This document shows, one piece after another, positions 44,321 through 53,982 of a DNA stretch of 64,000 nucleotides. The number at the start of each line of letters is the position of its first letter. Within the stretch, counting starts at the first letter, position 1. Made by a program: the position numbers and the translations under genes. A model generated the notes under the pieces. It did not search any database, was not told the origin of the DNA, and saw only the letters and a program-made list of their open reading frames with translations. Source of the DNA: Streptomyces sp. NBC_00162 (GTDB lineage Bacteria; Actinomycetota; Actinomycetes; Streptomycetales; Streptomycetaceae); contig NZ_CP102509.1 of the NCBI RefSeq assembly GCF_024611995.1, positions 1,302,001-1,366,000 of the forward strand. Direction: 5' to 3'.

Positions 44321-46421
44321 GTCCGGCGCAGCAGCCACACCAGGTACGGGGCCCCGACCAGGGCCGTGACGATGCCCACCGGAATCTCGGTCGGGGCGAG
44401 CAGCCAGCGGCCCAGGGCGTCCGAGGAGACCACCAGGACAGCGCCCAGCACCGCGGCCATGGGCACCATCCGCGCCGTGCTGTTGCCGACGATGCGCCGG
44501 GCCAGGTGCGGGGCGACGAGTCCGACGAAGCCGACCGCGCCCACCGCCGCGGCCGTGCCGGACGCCAGCACGGCGCCCGCGCCCAGTACGAGCAGCCGGG
44601 CCCGGCCCAGGTCCAGGCCCAGGGCGCGCGGCAGTTCGTCGCCCAGGGCCATCAGGTTCACCGGCCTCGCCGCGATCACCAGCACCATCGCGATGAGCGC
44701 CGGCAGGGTGAGCCAGCCGAGCGCGGTGAAGTCGCGGGCGTACGTACTTCCGGCGAGCCAGCTCAGCGCCGCCGAGATGTTCATCTGCGCGCCGACCACC
44801 ATGATGTTGACCAGGGCCATGGACGTGGCGGCGGCGCCGAGGCCGACCAGCACCACCCGGGTCGGATCCAGGCCCGCGCGGCCGCTCTCCTTGCTCCCCC
44901 GGGCCACGAAGACCACGAGGGCGAGCATCAGCACGCCCCCGATGCCCGCGGCGGCCGGGAGGGCGGCGAGCGGCGCCGAGGGCACGACGAGGATGACCAG
45001 GACGGCGCCGAGGGACGCACCGCCGGTCACCCCGACCAGCCCCGGTTCCGCGAGGGGGTTGCGGACGACCGCCTGCACGGCGGCGCCCGCCACGGCCAGG
45101 CAGGCACCGGCCAGGGCGGCCACCAGGATCCGCGGCAGCCGGTACGACACCACCGCCTCGGTGATCTGCTCGGCGGAGCCGAAGAGCGCCGCGCCGAGCT
45201 GGCTCCAGCCGATGTGCACGTCGCCGACCCGCAGGGACAGCACCATGGCGACGGCCAGTGCGACGAGCCCGCCCCCGATCGCCAGCGCGTACGCGGGAGT
45301 CCGGCGGCCGTCCGAGACCGTGACCGCCGCGCCCGTGTCGGCGTCGCCCGTGCTCACCCGGCGGGCGAGCAGCATGAAGACCGGGCCGCCGATCAGCGCG
45401 GTCACCACGCCGACCGGGATCTCCGAGGTGTAGACGGCGGACGGCGGCACGGCCAGCTGCGCGGCGGCGTCCGCCGCCAGCAGCACCGTGGCGGCCAGCA
45501 CCGCCGACATCGGGATGAGCAGCGCGTGCTTGCGGATCCCCAACTGCCGCACCATGACGGGTGCGATGAGACCGATGAAGCCGATCGGGCCGGCCAGCGA
45601 CACCGCCGAGGCGGACAGCAGGACGGCGATCAGGAAGGCGGCGGGTCGGATCCGCTCCACGCGGACACCCATCGCCTCGGCCGTCTCGTCGCCCAGTGCC
45701 AGCAGATCCAGCGGGCGCGCCAGCAGCGGCGCGGCCAGCGCGCCCAGGGCGACGACCGCGCCGAGCGTCAGGGGGCGTTCCAGCCCGGACTGCATCAGGG
45801 TGCCGTTGCCCCAGAAGAACAGCCCTCGGGTGGCCTGGAGGTCGAGCATCTGCAGGAACTCGGCGGCCGCCGTGCCGGCGAGGGCGACGGTCGCCCCGGC
45901 GAGCAGGACCCGGCCGGGTGTGAGTACGCCCCTACTGCTGAGCAGGTAGACCAGGGCGATGGCGAGGACGCCGCCGATGAAGGCCGCGCCCCCGGCGGGC
46001 AGCGGGCCCAGGCTCACGCCGGTGAACGCCACCAGCACCACGGCGAAGTAGGCACCGGCGTTGACGCCCAGGGTGTCGGGAGCGGCCAGCGGGTTGCGGG
46101 TCGCGCCCTGTACGAGGACTCCGGAGACGCCGAGCGCGACGCCGACGACCAGACCGGTCAGCGTGCGCGGCAGTCGGCTGCCGACCAGGATGTCGCGGGT
46201 GTGCGGGTCGCCGTGACCGGCGAGCAGCGCCGCGAAGTCGCCGATGTCCACGCCGGAGGCCCCGAGGCCGAGGTGGACCACGGTGACCAGGCACAGGACG
46301 AGGAGAGGGCGCCGCCCACGAGCAGGGCTCGCGGGCGGCGGCCGGACAGCCGGCCGGGGCCGGACAGTCCGCCGGATAAACGGCCGGACAGGCGGGCGGG
46401 CAGACGGGCGGAGAGCGTCAT
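44308..46421 (-). CDS. FecCD-family siderophore permease, two fused halves (FhuB-like); N-terminal frameshift and TTA codon
   Basis: A 704-residue (repaired) inner-membrane permease with two homologous FecCD halves. Half one spans about 60-345 (RLPRTLTGLVVGVALGVSG, NPLAAPDTLGVNAGAYFAVV, FIGLIAPVMVRQLG). Half two spans about 370-700 (RLPRILVAALAGACLAVAGA, NPLAEPGLVGVTGGASLGAV, FVGLVAPHLARRIVG). Fusion in one polypeptide is as in E. coli FhuB. ATG 46421 overlaps the lipoprotein stop (TGATG). One base added at 46307-46309 joins it to the main frame, which otherwise starts late at 46281. Codon 15 is TTA (46379-46377). The gene is last in the iron-uptake operon. Confidence 0.88.
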
Positions 46422-47431
46422 CAGACCTTCAGGGCCTTGCCGGTCTCGTCGAGGATGTGCAGCGCCGAGAGCGGGCCGCCGAAGAGCCAGGTGCCGGGGT
46501 CGAGCGGGATGACGCGGTCGTTCTTCACGAACTCCAGCCCCTTCCACACCGCGTTGGAGGCGAGGTCGCCGGTGAACGGGTTGTCCTTCACACTGGCGAC
46601 GTAGAGGAAGGTCGCGTCCTGCTCGGTCTTGGTCAGGCCCTCGACGCCGACCGTGGTCATGCCCCAGGCGTCGGGTTCGCCCTTCCAGCCGTTCTTCAGC
46701 CCCGCGAGGTTCAGCACCTGGGGGGCGATGGCGTCATCGGTGAGCATCCGGATCGACGCGGTGCCGTTGGCGGTGAAGCCCTGTGCGACGGCGTACTTCA
46801 GCCCGCCCTTGCCCGCCTTGTCCAGCCGCCCCTTGAGGTCGGCGGCCTTGGTCTCGATCTGCCGGTTGACCTCGGCCGCCTTGTCCTGCTTGCCCACCGC
46901 CTTCGCGAGCTCGGTGAAGTTCTTCTTCATCGTCTCGAGTTGGGGCTTGGTGGTGTACTTGAACGACACGACCGGGGCAATGCCCTGGAGTGCCTTGAGG
47001 TTGGCCTTCGACCGGTCGTCGTCGATCACGATGAGGTCCGGCTGCAGGGCCCGGATCTTCTCCAGGCTCGGCTCGTTGCGGCTGCCGACGTCCGTGGTGC
47101 CTTCCGCGAGGCCCGCACCCTTCGCCGTGATCCAGGTGCCGTAGCCCTTGTTGTCGGCGTTGCCCACCGGGGTGATGCCGAGGGCCACCAGTTCCTCGGT
47201 GTACGTCCACTCCAGCGTCACCACCTTCGCGGCGGGCTTGTCCAGGGTGACCTGGCCCTGCGCGGTGTCCACGGTGATCTTGCCGGTCGCGCCCTTGTCC
47301 GCGGCCGGCTTGTCGGCGGCGGACTTGCCGCCCGCCGCGTCCCCGGCCGTTCCGGAACCGCAGCCGACGGCGGACAGCGCGAGTGCCGCGGCGGTTCCGG
47401 TCGTAGCGAGGGCGCGCAGAATCCTCTGCAT
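46421..47431 (-). CDS. Siderophore-binding lipoprotein (FecB/FhuD-like)
   Basis: A 336-residue class III periplasmic-binding-type lipoprotein. The signal peptide ends in lipobox LSAVGC (Cys about 24), followed by an Ala/Asp/Lys-rich linker. The binding domain (about 50-336) has VVTLEWTYTEELVALGITPV, EPSLEKIRALQPDLIVIDDD and PFTGDLASNAVWKGL, as in ferric-siderophore receptors. It would capture the ferric hydroxamate outside the cell and hand it to the fused permease. It sits between the ATPase and permease genes with gaps of 34 and -1 bases, so all three are one operon under the iron box at 48331. Confidence 0.92.
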   Translation of the reverse strand: MQRILRALATTGTAAALALSAVGCGSGTAGDAAGGKSAADKPAADKGATGKITVDTAQGQVTLDKPAAKVVTLEWTYTEELVALGITPVGNADNKGYGTWITAKGAGLAEGTTDVGSRNEPSLEKIRALQPDLIVIDDDRSKANLKALQGIAPVVSFKYTTKPQLETMKKNFTELAKAVGKQDKAAEVNRQIETKAADLKGRLDKAGKGGLKYAVAQGFTANGTASIRMLTDDAIAPQVLNLAGLKNGWKGEPDAWGMTTVGVEGLTKTEQDATFLYVASVKDNPFTGDLASNAVWKGLEFVKNDRVIPLDPGTWLFGGPLSALHILDETGKALKV

Positions 47432-47465
47432 GGCGAACTCTCCTTGTGTGCGGGGTGGTTCTGGT

Positions 47466-48287
47466 TCAGGAAGTGGCGGCGGACTCCTGCGGCCGCGTCG
47501 GAGCGCCGGGGAAGCAGGCGAGGTATCCGCTGTGCGGATCGCGGACGACGGTGACCTGCAGGCCGAACGCGTCGTGGATGACGTCCGGGGTCAGTACCTC
47601 GTCCGGCGCCCCGGAGGCCGCGACGGCGCCGTCGGCGACGACGACCACCTCGTCGGCGTACGCCGCCGCCTGCATCAGGTCGTGCAGCACCACGCCGCAG
47701 GCGATGCCGTGCTCGCCGGCCAGCCGGCGCACGACGTCGAGCACCTCGAACTGGTGGCGCATGTCGAGGTAGGTGGTGGGCTCGTCCAGCAGCAGGACGC
47801 CCGCCCGCTGCGCCAGCACCATGGCCAGCCAAGCCCGTTGGCGCTCGCCGCCGGACAGTTCGTCGAGCCGGCGGTCCACGAGCGGAGCCGCGTCGGTGAC
47901 CTCGAGCGCCCACTCGATGGATTCGGTGTCCTCGCCGGTGTGCCGGGCGAGCGCGCCCCGATGGGCGTACCGGCCGTGGCGTACGAGCTCACGTACGGTC
48001 ACCCCGGCCGGGGCGTGGGAGGTCTGGGGAAGGAACGCCAGACGCTGGGACAGCGCGCGACGGGCCAGCTGACGAAGCGGTACGCCGTCGATGCGCACCT
48101 CGCCGCCGATGGGCGGGAGGAGACCGGCCACGGTCCGCAACAGGGTGGATTTGCCACAGCCGTTGGGACCGACCAATACGGTGATCGCGCCGGCCCGCAG
48201 CGACAGATCCACCTGTTTGAGCACCGGGCGACCCGCGTGCCCGACGTCGAGAGCGTCCGCCACCAGACGGACGTCGCCTAAGGACAC
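47466..48287 (-). CDS. Ferric-siderophore ABC transporter ATPase (FecE/FhuC-like); contains TTA codon
   Basis: An ATPase of about 273 residues. Walker A is VGPNGCGKST, the Q loop is FLPQTSHA, the signature is LSGGERQRAW, and Walker B is GVLLLDEPTTYLD with H-loop VLHDL. GTG 48287 is chosen for its spacing from GGGGAGG; ATG 48302 is an alternative. A TTA codon (48281-48279) falls at codon 3 from that start. First gene of the uptake operon, with an iron box about 45 bases upstream. The GERQRAW signature variant is normal for FecE-like ATPases. Confidence 0.92.
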   Translation of the reverse strand: MSLGDVRLVADALDVGHAGRPVLKQVDLSLRAGAITVLVGPNGCGKSTLLRTVAGLLPPIGGEVRIDGVPLRQLARRALSQRLAFLPQTSHAPAGVTVRELVRHGRYAHRGALARHTGEDTESIEWALEVTDAAPLVDRRLDELSGGERQRAWLAMVLAQRAGVLLLDEPTTYLDMRHQFEVLDVVRRLAGEHGIACGVVLHDLMQAAAYADEVVVVADGAVAASGAPDEVLTPDVIHDAFGLQVTVVRDPHSGYLACFPGAPTRPQESAATS

Positions 48288-48330
48288 CACATGCCTCCCC
48301 ATCACCGACCTGTCGGCGTCACCTTACAAC

Positions 48331-48349
48331 TTAGGTAAGGCACACCTAA
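48331..48349 (-). promoter_or_regulatory. Iron box for the siderophore uptake operon
   Basis: TTAGGTAAGGCACACCTAA is a good match to the IdeR/DmdR1 19-base consensus. It lies about 45-60 bases before the ATPase start. Confidence 0.85.
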
Positions 48350-48440
48350 AGGAACGGCCAGGGTTCGCGCGGCTTGTGATCAGGTCGAGATCCTTTGCAC
48401 CACCGCGCGCCCCCTGTTCACGCTCACTCCCCCTTGCGGA

Positions 48441-48454
48441 GATCAGATCTGATC
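48441..48454. promoter_or_regulatory. Perfect 14-base palindrome GATCAGATCTGATC
   Basis: This perfect palindrome lies 30 bases beyond the phytase stop and about 90 bases upstream of the uptake-operon iron box. It could be an operator for a second regulator or a short terminator hairpin. Similar TGATCTGA elements occur at 51018-51035. Confidence 0.4.
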
Positions 48455-48484
48455 ATCCGTCACATACCGGGGCGACGCCGGTGA

Positions 48485-49510
48485 TCAGGCGAAGAGTCCG
48501 GTGATGCGCTGGAGCGGGACGAACTTGAAGTTCTGGTTCCCGCTGCTGCCCGGGGCTCCGTTGGAGCCGTCCTGGCAGATGAACACGCCCTGCGGGAAGG
48601 CCGGGCCGAGGTTGGCCGCCGTGGCGTCGATGCCGTCGGTGTCCTCGCAGTCGTCGGCCGCGGTGCCGTTCGCGACGGAGAAGCGGCCGAGGTAGGCGCG
48701 GGTGGTGCGGTCGTAGACGGTGAAGTCGTTGCTGCCCTGGGAGGAGACGTAGATCCGGTTGCCGGCGGCGGTGATGCCCTCGGCGTCGGCGGTGATGTGG
48801 CCGCCGGAGCCGGTCGAGTCGAGCTTGGTGCGCGCGGTGCCGGCGGTGGGCTCGGCCCCGTACACCCAGACGCCGACGTCCTCCTCGCCGAGGTACAGCT
48901 TGCCGGTGGTCTCGTCCGCGTAGCAGCCCTCGACGGCGGAGCCCGCGTCCCACAGGCGCACGGAGGTCGCGGTCACGGAATCGCCGCTGACGGCCAGCTC
49001 CCACTGCTCGACGCGGCCCGAGGTGGAGTTGGGGAAGGCGTACAGCTTCCCGGAGGCCGGGGAGGTGTAGAGGCAGATGCCGTGGGCGGTGACCTCGGTG
49101 GGCACGTCCTTCAGCCACTTGAGCTGCCGGGTCGCGGGGTCGATGCGGTAGATGTGCATCGCGCCGTTGCCGCCGGCGGCCTCGTCGTCCGCGGAGACGA
49201 CGATGTTGCCGCGCAGGTCGACGTTGTTGCCGTAGTCGCCGCTGATCCGCTGGATCCGGGTGCCGGACAGGTCGTAGACCTCCAGTGCGCCCTTCTTGTC
49301 CGTGGCGACGACCACGGATTTGGCGGGGTCCGTCGGGTGGACCCAGATCGCCGGATCGTCGGCGGCGTCCCCGCTGTGCGAGACCGGCGCGGTCTCCACG
49401 CTCGCGGTGACGGAGACGGAGGCCGCCTGCGCGGGCGCGGCCGGTATGGCCAGGGCGGCCAACGCGGCGGCGGGCAGGACGGCCGTACGGACAGAAACAG
49501 TGAAGGACAC
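48485..49510 (-). CDS. Secreted beta-propeller phytase
   Basis: A 341-residue exported enzyme that releases phosphate from phytate (myo-inositol hexakisphosphate). The signal peptide (core AVLPAAALAALAIPAAPAQA) ends near residue 30. The propeller domain carries the family motifs DDPAIWVHPTDPAKSVVVAT, VDLRGN, AVEGCYADETTGKLYLGEED, DAEGITAAG and VSSQGSNDFTVYDR, including the acidic calcium-site residues. The start is GTG or ATG near 49510; upstream bases to 49569 lack coding character. A PHO box lies 59-80 bases upstream, so phosphate starvation should induce it through PhoP. This is the clearest gene-regulator match in the window. Confidence 0.92.
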   Translation of the reverse strand: MSFTVSVRTAVLPAAALAALAIPAAPAQAASVSVTASVETAPVSHSGDAADDPAIWVHPTDPAKSVVVATDKKGALEVYDLSGTRIQRISGDYGNNVDLRGNIVVSADDEAAGGNGAMHIYRIDPATRQLKWLKDVPTEVTAHGICLYTSPASGKLYAFPNSTSGRVEQWELAVSGDSVTATSVRLWDAGSAVEGCYADETTGKLYLGEEDVGVWVYGAEPTAGTARTKLDSTGSGGHITADAEGITAAGNRIYVSSQGSNDFTVYDRTTRAYLGRFSVANGTAADDCEDTDGIDATAANLGPAFPQGVFICQDGSNGAPGSSGNQNFKFVPLQRITGLFA

Positions 49511-49568
49511 CGGGTTTCCCTTCCACTCTGTGTGCAGGACACAGGGAGGTTAGGGAGGCCCGGCAAGC

Positions 49569-49590
49569 GGGGCGTGAACGCCAGTTGAAC
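49569..49590 (-). promoter_or_regulatory. PHO box (PhoP-binding direct repeat) upstream of the phytase gene
   Basis: On the minus strand two 11-base direct repeats, GTTCAACTGGC and GTTCACGCCCC, match the Streptomyces PhoP repeat (GTTCA start, 11-base period). They lie 59-80 bases before the phytase start. A secreted phosphate-releasing enzyme behind a PHO box is a coherent regulation. Confidence 0.75.
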
Positions 49591-49737
49591 CGGCGTCAGA
49601 TCGGCGCGTCAGGTGACCGGCTGCTGTCGTGGGCCTGCGCGCGGCACGGCCCAGTGGGCCGGGGGCGTCTTGTCCCGGTGATCGGGGATCGCTAGCCTCG
49701 CGCCCCAGACGTCGCCTAGGCAGGGAAAGCGGGACGC

Positions 49738-50993
49738 ATGCCCTCCGGAGTCACTCTTGCCGTCGTCGGTGCCGGGGACCGAGGAACCGGTCACGCGCGC
49801 TGGGCCCTCGCCCATCCGGAGCGGGCCACGGTCGTCGCGGTGGCCGAGCCGCGCACGGTGCGCCGGGACCGGTTCGCGGCCGCTCACGGTCTGGATGCCG
49901 GGGCGGCGGTGGACGACTGGCGAGTGCTGGCCGCCCGTGGCCGCGTCGCGGACGCGGTGCTGATCTGCACACTGGACCGTGAACACCTGGAGCCGGTGCT
50001 GGCGTTCGCCGCGCTCGGCTACCACATCATGCTCGAGAAGCCGATGGCGCTGACCGAGGAGGAGTGCCGGCGCATCGTGGCCGCGGTGGAGGAGGCCGGG
50101 GTGATCCTCTCCGTCGGCCACGTCCTGCGGTACACCCCTACACGCAGGCGCTCAAACGCGTCCTCGACTCCGGCCGGATCGGAGACGTCGTCAGCGTCCA
50201 GCACCTGGAACCGGTCGGGTTCTGGCACCAGGCCCACTCCTTCGTGCGCGGCAACTGGCGCCGCGAGGACGAGGCCACCTCCATGCTGATGGCGAAGTCC
50301 TGCCACGACCTGGACTGGCTGCAGTACGTGCTCGGCCGGCCGCCCGTACGCGTCTCCAGCTTCGGCCGCCTCTCCCACTTCCGGCCCGAGGGCAGGCCCG
50401 CGGGCGCCGCCGACCGGTGTCTGGACTGCGCGGTGGAGAGCACCTGCCCGTACTCCGCCAAGCGCGACTACGGCGACCGGCTCGCCGCGGGCCGTCACGG
50501 CTGGCCGCTGAGCGTGGTGATCGACGAGTTCACCCCGCACGCCCTGGAGACTGCGCTGCGTGAAGGCCCGTACGGGCGCTGCGTGTACGCCTGCGACAAC
50601 GACGTGGTCGACCACCAGGTGGTCGCCATGGAGTTCGCCTCCGGGGCCACGGCCACCTTCACCATGACCGCCTTCACCGAGCACGCGGACCGCCAGACCC
50701 GGATCTTCGGCACACGCGGGGAACTGCGGGGCGATGGCAGGCAGTTGCGGGTCTACGACTTCCTGTCCCGCACCGAGGAGGCCATCGGGCTCGGCTCCGA
50801 AGGGGCGATGGACGCCGCCGGTGGTCACGGAGGCGGCGACGCGGGCCTGATGGACGCTTTCGTCTCCGCCGTCGCCACCGGGAATCCCGGCCTGGTGAAA
50901 TCCGGCCCGTACGAGTCCCTCATCAGTCACCTGACCGTGCTGGCCGCCGAACGCGCCCGGCGCGACAACACCGTCGTGGACATCCGAGTGTGA
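49738..50993 (+). pseudogene. Gfo/Idh/MocA-family oxidoreductase, frameshifted
   Basis: ATG 49738 begins the Rossmann NAD(P) motif TLAVVGAGDRGTGHARWAL, then VICTLDREHLEPV-type LICTLDREHLEPVLAF and the EKPMALT motif. After SVGHVLRYTP the protein continues in another frame (YTQALKRVLDSGRIGDVVSV, then SCHDLDWLQYVLG, SGATATFTMTAFTE) to the stop at 50993. One extra base in the C run 50135-50138 restores 418 residues. The HDLDW and EKP motifs are catalytic in the family. A Cys-rich patch (CLDCAVESTCPYS) in the middle is seen in a subgroup of these enzymes. Sugar or inositol substrates are likely, but not certain. It precedes the PL8 lyase, so sugar catabolism is plausible. Confidence 0.87.
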
Positions 50994-51000
50994 GCGTCTG

Positions 51001-51054
51001 GAGCGATCGATCCGAAGTGATCTGAATTGATCTGATCGTTTGAACGATCGATCC
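51001..51054. repeat. Direct and inverted repeats (GATCGATC and TGATCTGA units)
   Basis: GAGCGATCGATCC (51001-51013) recurs as GAACGATCGATCC (51042-51054); the CGATCGATC cores are self-complementary. Between them TGATCTGA occurs twice, 10 bases apart (51018 and 51028). It lies between the oxidoreductase stop and the PL8 lyase start, so it could be a terminator or an operator. Ten-base spacing suits a DNA-bound protein on one face of the helix. Confidence 0.5.
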
Positions 51055-51239
51055 TTACGCACCTCTTGAACGTTATTTCGCGCGCGTGCTACAAACCGGT
51101 CAGCGGGCGCCCCCTCCCACCCCGCTTCCACGCGTGTCACCGCCTCACCGCCGAGCGGTCGCCTCCTGCTGCGCGCACACGCGCGCACGGCGCGCCCCGC
51201 CGTCCGGCGAGCCGGCCGCGCCCCAGTTCTGGAGGCTCC

Positions 51240-53644
51240 ATGTCCAGCCCATGGTCCCGCCGTTTTTCCTCCACCTCTCCGGCAACGCCGCCCTGCTGGC
51301 CGGAATGTCCTCGGTCGGCGCCCTGGCCCCGACCGGCACCGCATCCGCCGCGGGCGACGAGTACGACACCCTGCGTCTCAGGTGGCGCGGGATGGTGCTG
51401 GGCAGCGGATTCGACCCGGCGGCCGAGCCGTTCGCCGGGAAGCTGGCACTGCTGGGCACGCAGGCCGCCGAGCACCGCTCGACCATGGCGGCCGTCAGCG
51501 GGTCGCTCTGGCCGGACCTGCCCCTGACCATCTCCAGCTCGATCACCGGCAGTTACGCCCGGCTGGCCACCATGGCCCAGGCCTACGCCCAGCCCGGCAC
51601 GGGTCTGACCGGCGGCGCCGCGCTCGCCGCCGAGATCAAGACCGGTCTCGACCACCTCTACCAGCAGGTCTACAACCCGGCGAAGAGCCAGTTCGGCAAC
51701 TGGTGGGACTTCCAGATCGGTTCCCCGCAGATCCTGCTGGACATCAGCGTGATCCTCCACGACCAGCTCACCGCCGCCCAGCTCGCCAACCACCTCGCTG
51801 CCGTCGACCGCTTCGTCCCGGACTCCTCGGTGGCCCAGTACACCGGCACCAGTACGGGCGCGAACCGGGTGGATCTGTGCCGCTCGCTGGCCCTGCGCGG
51901 CATCCTCGGCAAGAACGCCGCCAAGGTGGCGCTGGCCCGCGACGCCCTCTCCCCTGTGTTCCCCCTCGTCACCAGCGGGGACGGTCTCTACGCCGACGGC
52001 TCCTTCGTCCAGCACACCTACCTCTCCTACACCGGCTCCTACGGTGCGGTGCTGCTCGGCGGCCTGGCCGGTCTCTTCTCCTTGCTCAGCGGCTCGACCT
52101 GGGCGGTCACCGAGCCCAAGCGGCAGCTCGTCCTCGACTCGGTGGAGAAGTCCTACGCGCCGTTCCTGTACAACGGCCTGATGATGGACGCGGTGTCCGG
52201 GCGCGCCACCAGCCGGGGCAACCCGCGGATCACCTCCTACGGCTTCCAGGGCGGCGACCACGGCCGTGGCCACGGCGTCCTCGCCTCCATCGCCCTGCTG
52301 GGCGGTGCCGCGAGCAGCGCGCAGAACCAGCGCTGGCGCGGGCTGGTGAAGGGCTGGATACAGCGGGACTACTACAGCCCCGTGCTCGCCGACACCGACC
52401 TGAGCGTCGCGGCGCTGGCCAGGCTCAAGGCCGTACGGGACGACAACGCTGTCACCGCCCTCGGCGAGCCCACGGGACACCGGCTCTTCCCCAGCATGGA
52501 CCGGGCCGTCCACCGCCGGCCCGGCTGGGCCGCTTCGATCAGCATGGCCTCGAAGCGGATGGGCCTCTACGAGACGGGCAACGGGGAGAACCTCCGCGGC
52601 TGGCACGCCGGGGCCGGCATGCTCCAGTGGTGGGGGGACACGTACGCCAACGGCCAGTACACCGACGCCTTCTGGCCGACCGTGGACCCGTACCGGCTGC
52701 CGGGGATCACCGTCTCCCGCAAGGTGCTCGCCGATGCCGAGGGCGGTGCCTGGGGGCTGCCGAGGCCGGACGTCAACTGGGTCGGCGGCGCCACGGACGG
52801 GGAGTACGCCGCGATAGGCCAGTTCGTCCGCGGGCTGGCCGGCACGCTGTACGCCAAGAAGTCCTGGTTCTGTCTGGCCGACTCGGTCGTCTGTCTGGCG
52901 GGCGCCGTCCGGAGCGCCGACGGAACCACGGTCGAGACCGTGGTCGACAACCGCAACCTCGGGGCCACCGGCACCCAGGGCCTCACGGTGAACGGAGCCG
53001 CGCAGTCCACCGCCCTCGGCTGGTCGGCGACCCTCACCGGTGCCGACTGGGCACAGATCGCGGGGCACGGCGGGTACGTGTTCCCCGGCGGGGCCACGGT
53101 CAAGGCGCGGCGCGAGGCCCGGACCGGTTCCTGGCACGACATCAACACCGGCGGCACCACGGACCCGATCACCCGCCGGTACCTGACGCTCTGGTTCGAC
53201 CACGGCGTCGACCCCGTGGATGCCGCCTGCTCCTACATCCTGATGCCGGGCGCCGGGACGGCCGCCACCGCCGCCCGGGCGGCCGACACCGGCTGGCTGA
53301 CGGTCCTGGCCAACGACAACGACCAGCAGGGCGTCAGGGTCGCCTCGCTCGGCGTCACCGCCGTCAACTTCTGGTTCGCCGGGACCGTCGGCACGCTCAG
53401 CGCCGACAAGCCCGCCTGCGTGCTCGTAAGGGAGCACGGCGACGGCACGGCCACCCTCTGCGTCAGCGACCCGATGCGGATGCAGACCGGCCTCACCGTG
53501 ACATGGAACCGCCCGGTGGCGGCCGTGCTCTCCAAGCCGGCCACGGTCGCCTCGGCCACCACCGGCTCCGCGCTCACCCTCACCTTCACGGACCTCACGG
53601 GGCAGGCCGGGGCCACCCAGACGATCACCGTCCGGCTCGGCTGA
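51240..53644 (+). CDS. Secreted polysaccharide lyase family 8 (hyaluronate/chondroitin/xanthan lyase type) with Tat signal
   Basis: An exported PL8 lyase of about 801 residues (repaired). The catalytic alpha-toroid has NWWDFQIGSPQ (Asn), DGSFVQHTYLSYTGSYG (His and Tyr) and the MDAVSGRATSRGN stretch (Arg), all as in PL8. The C-terminal beta-sandwich domains (about 390-800) include ETGNGENLRGWHAGAGMLQW and DTGWLTVLANDNDQQGV. ATG 51240 has GGAGG just upstream and reads SSPWSRRF. The run TTTTT at 51263-51267 lacks one T relative to the main frame. With it, the signal becomes SPWSRRFFLHLSGNAALLAG, a clear twin-arginine signal. As read, the only in-frame starts further in are poor. It degrades uronic-acid polysaccharides by beta-elimination. 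Confidence 0.9.
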
Positions 53645-53676
53645 ACCGCGGACCGGTAAGAGGCGGCGCGGGGGTA

Positions 53677-53982
53677 CTACCAGGACGACTTGGTGACTCC
53701 GGGGAGGAATCCGGCGTGCGCCTGCTCGCGCATCCGGACCCGGGAGAGCCCGAACTTCCGCAGGTGGCCGCGCGGGCGGCCGTCCACGCCGTCACGGTTG
53801 CGCACCCGTGTCGCGCTGGCATCGCGAGGCTGCCCGCGCAGCTCGGTCAGCGCGGCGCGGCGCTCGGCCTCCGTCGAGGAGGGCCGGCGTACGAGCTCCT
53901 TCAGCTCGGCTCGCCGGGCGGCATGGCGCTCGACGATCGCCTTGCGCTTCTCGTTCTGCGCGATCTTGCTCTTCTTCGCCAT
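53677..53982 (-). CDS. rpsN: 30S ribosomal protein S14, zinc-independent (C-) form
   Basis: A 101-residue S14 protein with [11 protein letters not shown] at the start and [20 protein letters not shown] and [14 protein letters not shown] at the end. No Cys residue occurs, so it cannot bind the zinc that the C+ form holds. Such paralogues replace the zinc-binding copy under zinc shortage. The start ATG 53982 overlaps the L28 stop (TGATG). Transcription comes from the Zur-controlled divergent promoter region at 54219-54297. Confidence 0.95.
   Translation of the reverse strand: MAKKSKIAQNEKRKAIVERHAARRAELKELVRRPSSTEAERRAALTELRGQPRDASATRVRNRDGVDGRPRGHLRKFGLSRVRMREQAHAGFLPGVTKSSW

Noticed and set aside
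44506..46512. Plus-strand 668-codon open frame opposite the permease
   Set aside because: His/Arg/Gly-rich antisense shadow of a clear FecCD permease.
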